64,000 nucleotides of DNA, from contig NC_133161.1 of assembly GCF_040802235.1 (NCBI RefSeq), positions 145,505,121-145,569,120 on the forward strand, read 5' to 3'. Below the pieces are notes generated by a model that saw nothing but the letters and a program-made list of their open reading frames with translations, was not told where the DNA came from and searched no databases. Position numbers and translations under genes: made by a program. Origin of the DNA: Manis javanica. Its lineage: Eukaryota; Chordata; Mammalia; Pholidota; Manidae. Below, one piece after another: positions 62,171 to 64,000 of this stretch; the first letter of the stretch is position 1; each line of letters starts with the position of its first letter.

Positions 62171-62799
62171 TCTGTTAAAAAATCTTAAAATCCCTGATTA
62201 GAAAAAGTCAGGCGTTTTCCATCAATGGGAGAAAGTGGTCAGGGATTCAGTCCCCCACAATTTCACCCCCTCTTTGGAAAAGATACTCAGGACATGTCCC
62301 AGGGTTCTCTGCTGGGGGTCCACTGTGAGCCCAGCATAGTGGGAAGCCTTAGGAGGGAATGAAAGGGGAGCCACCCCATTCCTGGGGAGAGTGGTCTCGT
62401 GGGGGACCCAGCTGGGAATAATTAAGGCTGAATGTGACGTCAGGGACAAGGTGACAGCTCTGTGGGCTCGAGTGGCAGAAAACAGCTCGGGGAGACCACG
62501 GAGCCCGATAAGGGCCTAGATGGCAGTGCATCCTGGACAGGGCATCTGAGCAGGGGGAGCAGCTCCAGGAAATGTGGGGGCAGATGGCCGAGGTCGGCCT
62601 GCGGAGGGGAGGGGCCTGCTTCACCAGAGAGGAGAATGTTCATCTGGGGCCCTGGGAGACATCTGGTTAGTAGGTCGCCAGGCTGAGGGGTAAGGCTCTG
62701 TGAAAGAGGCAGCATGGTGGGTGAAGGGAGGGGCGGACAGCTCTGGGGAAAGGCCTGGCCTGCAGGGCTGTTTGAGGGAGAGAATTGTGCAGGAGGAGG

Positions 62800-62960
62800 T
62801 GGCATGCTGGTGGAGGCCACAGCTTTAGTACCAGCCAGGCCTCCCATAGCCCCCAGCTCTGCCACTTACCAGCCATGTGAGCCCAGCAATTTCCTTAACT
62901 CCCCGAGCCTCAGTTTCCCCTCCTGCCCACAAGGTGACGGCATCTCTGTCATGATGCATG
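62800..62960 (+). repeat. MIR, partial
   Basis: CCCAGCTCTGCCACTTACCA, ATTTCCTTAACTCCCCGAGC and CTCAGTTTCCCCTCCTGCCC in MIR order. Confidence 0.8.
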
Positions 62961-64000
62961 TAAAGGCCCCCACGCTGTGCCTGCCCCATGACTTCCATGT
63001 GAACCTCCTGCCAAGCCTCACTGCCCTGCTCTCCTTCCTGTCCCCACACAGGGCGTCAGCCCTGGGGGGCACCCTGGCGGCCCCCTGGAAGAGCAGTAAG
63101 AAGTAGCCCATGGAGGGGAGAGGTGGCATCCAGGCAGGCTCCCCAAGTGGAGTTACAGCTCCAGCGTTTCCCGGAGGCCCCTGACTCTAGACCTCCCGGG
63201 GCCAGGGAGGCAGCTGGATTTGTGTCGGTCACTGAGCAACTCCGCGGGGCCAAGGGGGTCGGGAATAGAGCCCCAGCCTCTCTGACCCGCTGTCCGGAGC
63301 TCTGTCCACTACTTGTCAGGGTGGCCCCTCGACAGGTGGCTTCTTGAGCACTCTGAGAGGGACTGCCAGGTTCCCAGGAGTGCCCAGGGCCTGGGAGGGG
63401 GAGACCAGGGCACAGACAGGAGGAGCAAGTCCAGGAGACCAGGCGGGACTGGCGTCTAGACCTGGGGAGCAGACACCCCTGGGTGACCTTCACCTTTGGT
63501 GACCGAGAGCACGGTAGGGCCAGCAGAAGAAGTGGGGGGCCAGGGCTGAGGAGGAGAGGAGGGTGGGGTTTAGAACCTGGGTTTGTTGGGCATCCACGGG
63601 GAGGTGTCTCCAGGCAGGGGGGTGACAGTCCCAGCTGGGAGAGGGATTGGCGTTCTGGGCAGCAGGAGGCACAGCGCTGGTCTTCACATCTGGTCTGTAC
63701 AGCTTGTGCATTTGGGACGCAGCCATCCGGAGCTGCTCTTTGAGTGGGGACACATTTAAAGCATAAAGCCAAGAATTCGGCAAGAGCTGAGCATAGGGGA
63801 CATCCCTTGTCCAGGGGAGAGGGAAGAAGAAGAAAATCCAGGAGCTGCTGAGGCTGGAAGGACAGCCTGTGAGGACAGGACGTGCAGTTCTAGCGAGTGC
63901 TTGACAGCAGAAAGAAGTTTCCCTGCTAAGGCCCACAGAGCACCGAGATGAAGGGGCACCAGCGGGGCTCTGAGAAGGGGGCCCTGGGATGCTGGAGGAG

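Larger units (their letters stand above)
61739..64000 (+). other. TMPRSS13: TMPRSS13 intron after the anchor exon, continuing past the window
   Basis: The intron starts GTGAGT. No stretch encodes the expected next segment (a GH.GI-like stem followed by cysteine-rich LDLR-A sequence). Acceptor-like sites at 61858 and 63051 lead to non-homologous or immediately stopped reading and are not accepted. MIR copies lie near 61960-62170 and 62800-62960. Confidence 0.6.

Noticed and set aside
63051-63110. Acceptor-like TGTCCCCACACAG as the next TMPRSS13 exon
   Set aside because: The in-phase translation is Trp/Pro/Arg-rich and unrelated to TMPRSS13, so it is probably intronic.
63056-63772. 238-codon minus-strand open frame near the right edge
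   Set aside because: Lies in a TMPRSS13 intron on the opposite strand, low-complexity Pro/Ser content and no homology I recognise.
1-64000. CRISPR arrays, bacterial operons, phage or plasmid features
   Set aside because: The window is clearly vertebrate nuclear DNA, and the tandem arrays have no unique spacers.
1-64000. tRNA or rRNA genes
   Set aside because: The only tRNA-like words are within MIR copies, which derive from an ancient tRNA. No cloverleaf-length match was seen.

Overview
This is nuclear DNA from a placental mammal. Two split genes with GT..AG introns are visible, along with many ancient mammalian repeats (MIR, L2, old L1, MLT1-like LTRs, hAT-Charlie). I saw no Alu, rodent B1/B2, carnivore SINEC or ruminant Bov-tA/BovB, so it is probably neither primate, rodent, carnivore nor ruminant. 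I cannot name the species, and no clearly young lineage-specific retrotransposon is visible.

Layout. (1) 1-1.5 kb: sequence 3' of IL10RA. (2) About 1.5-13.66 kb, minus strand: IL10RA, the ligand-binding chain of the interleukin-10 receptor. All seven coding exons can be placed to the base and splice into one 562-residue reading frame, with a GC-rich promoter at 13.66-13.96 kb. (3) 14-60 kb: a gene-poor interval with no supported coding exon. It holds degraded L1 around 24.5-31.5 and 39.7-41.3 kb, many MIR and L2 copies, two MLT1-like LTRs, one solo-LTR-like element, a 1.03-kb minisatellite of 35-bp units at 55.3-56.3 kb and a smaller 21-bp minisatellite at 58.1 kb. (4) 60.29-61.74 kb, plus strand: two consecutive coding exons of TMPRSS13, a type II transmembrane serine protease. 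They encode the Ser/Pro/Ala/Arg-rich cytoplasmic tail and the transmembrane anchor. The rest of that gene, including its catalytic domain, lies beyond the right edge. The divergent order TMPRSS13-IL10RA matches human 11q23.3 as I remember it.

The two genes do not act in one pathway. IL10RA binds IL-10 at the leukocyte surface and signals through JAK1 and STAT3. TMPRSS13 is an epithelial membrane protease.

Most notable points: the IL10RA exon 2 acceptor appears to have lost the AG expected from human and probably uses an AG 6 nt downstream; a conserved extracellular cysteine is a leucine; a perfect CRE and a G-quadruplex motif sit in the IL10RA promoter; a short direct duplication lies beside the exon 2 acceptor; and the 35-bp minisatellite keeps all three forward frames open without being a gene. 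I found no convincing new biological system. The many other open frames are short, antisense, or repeat-derived.
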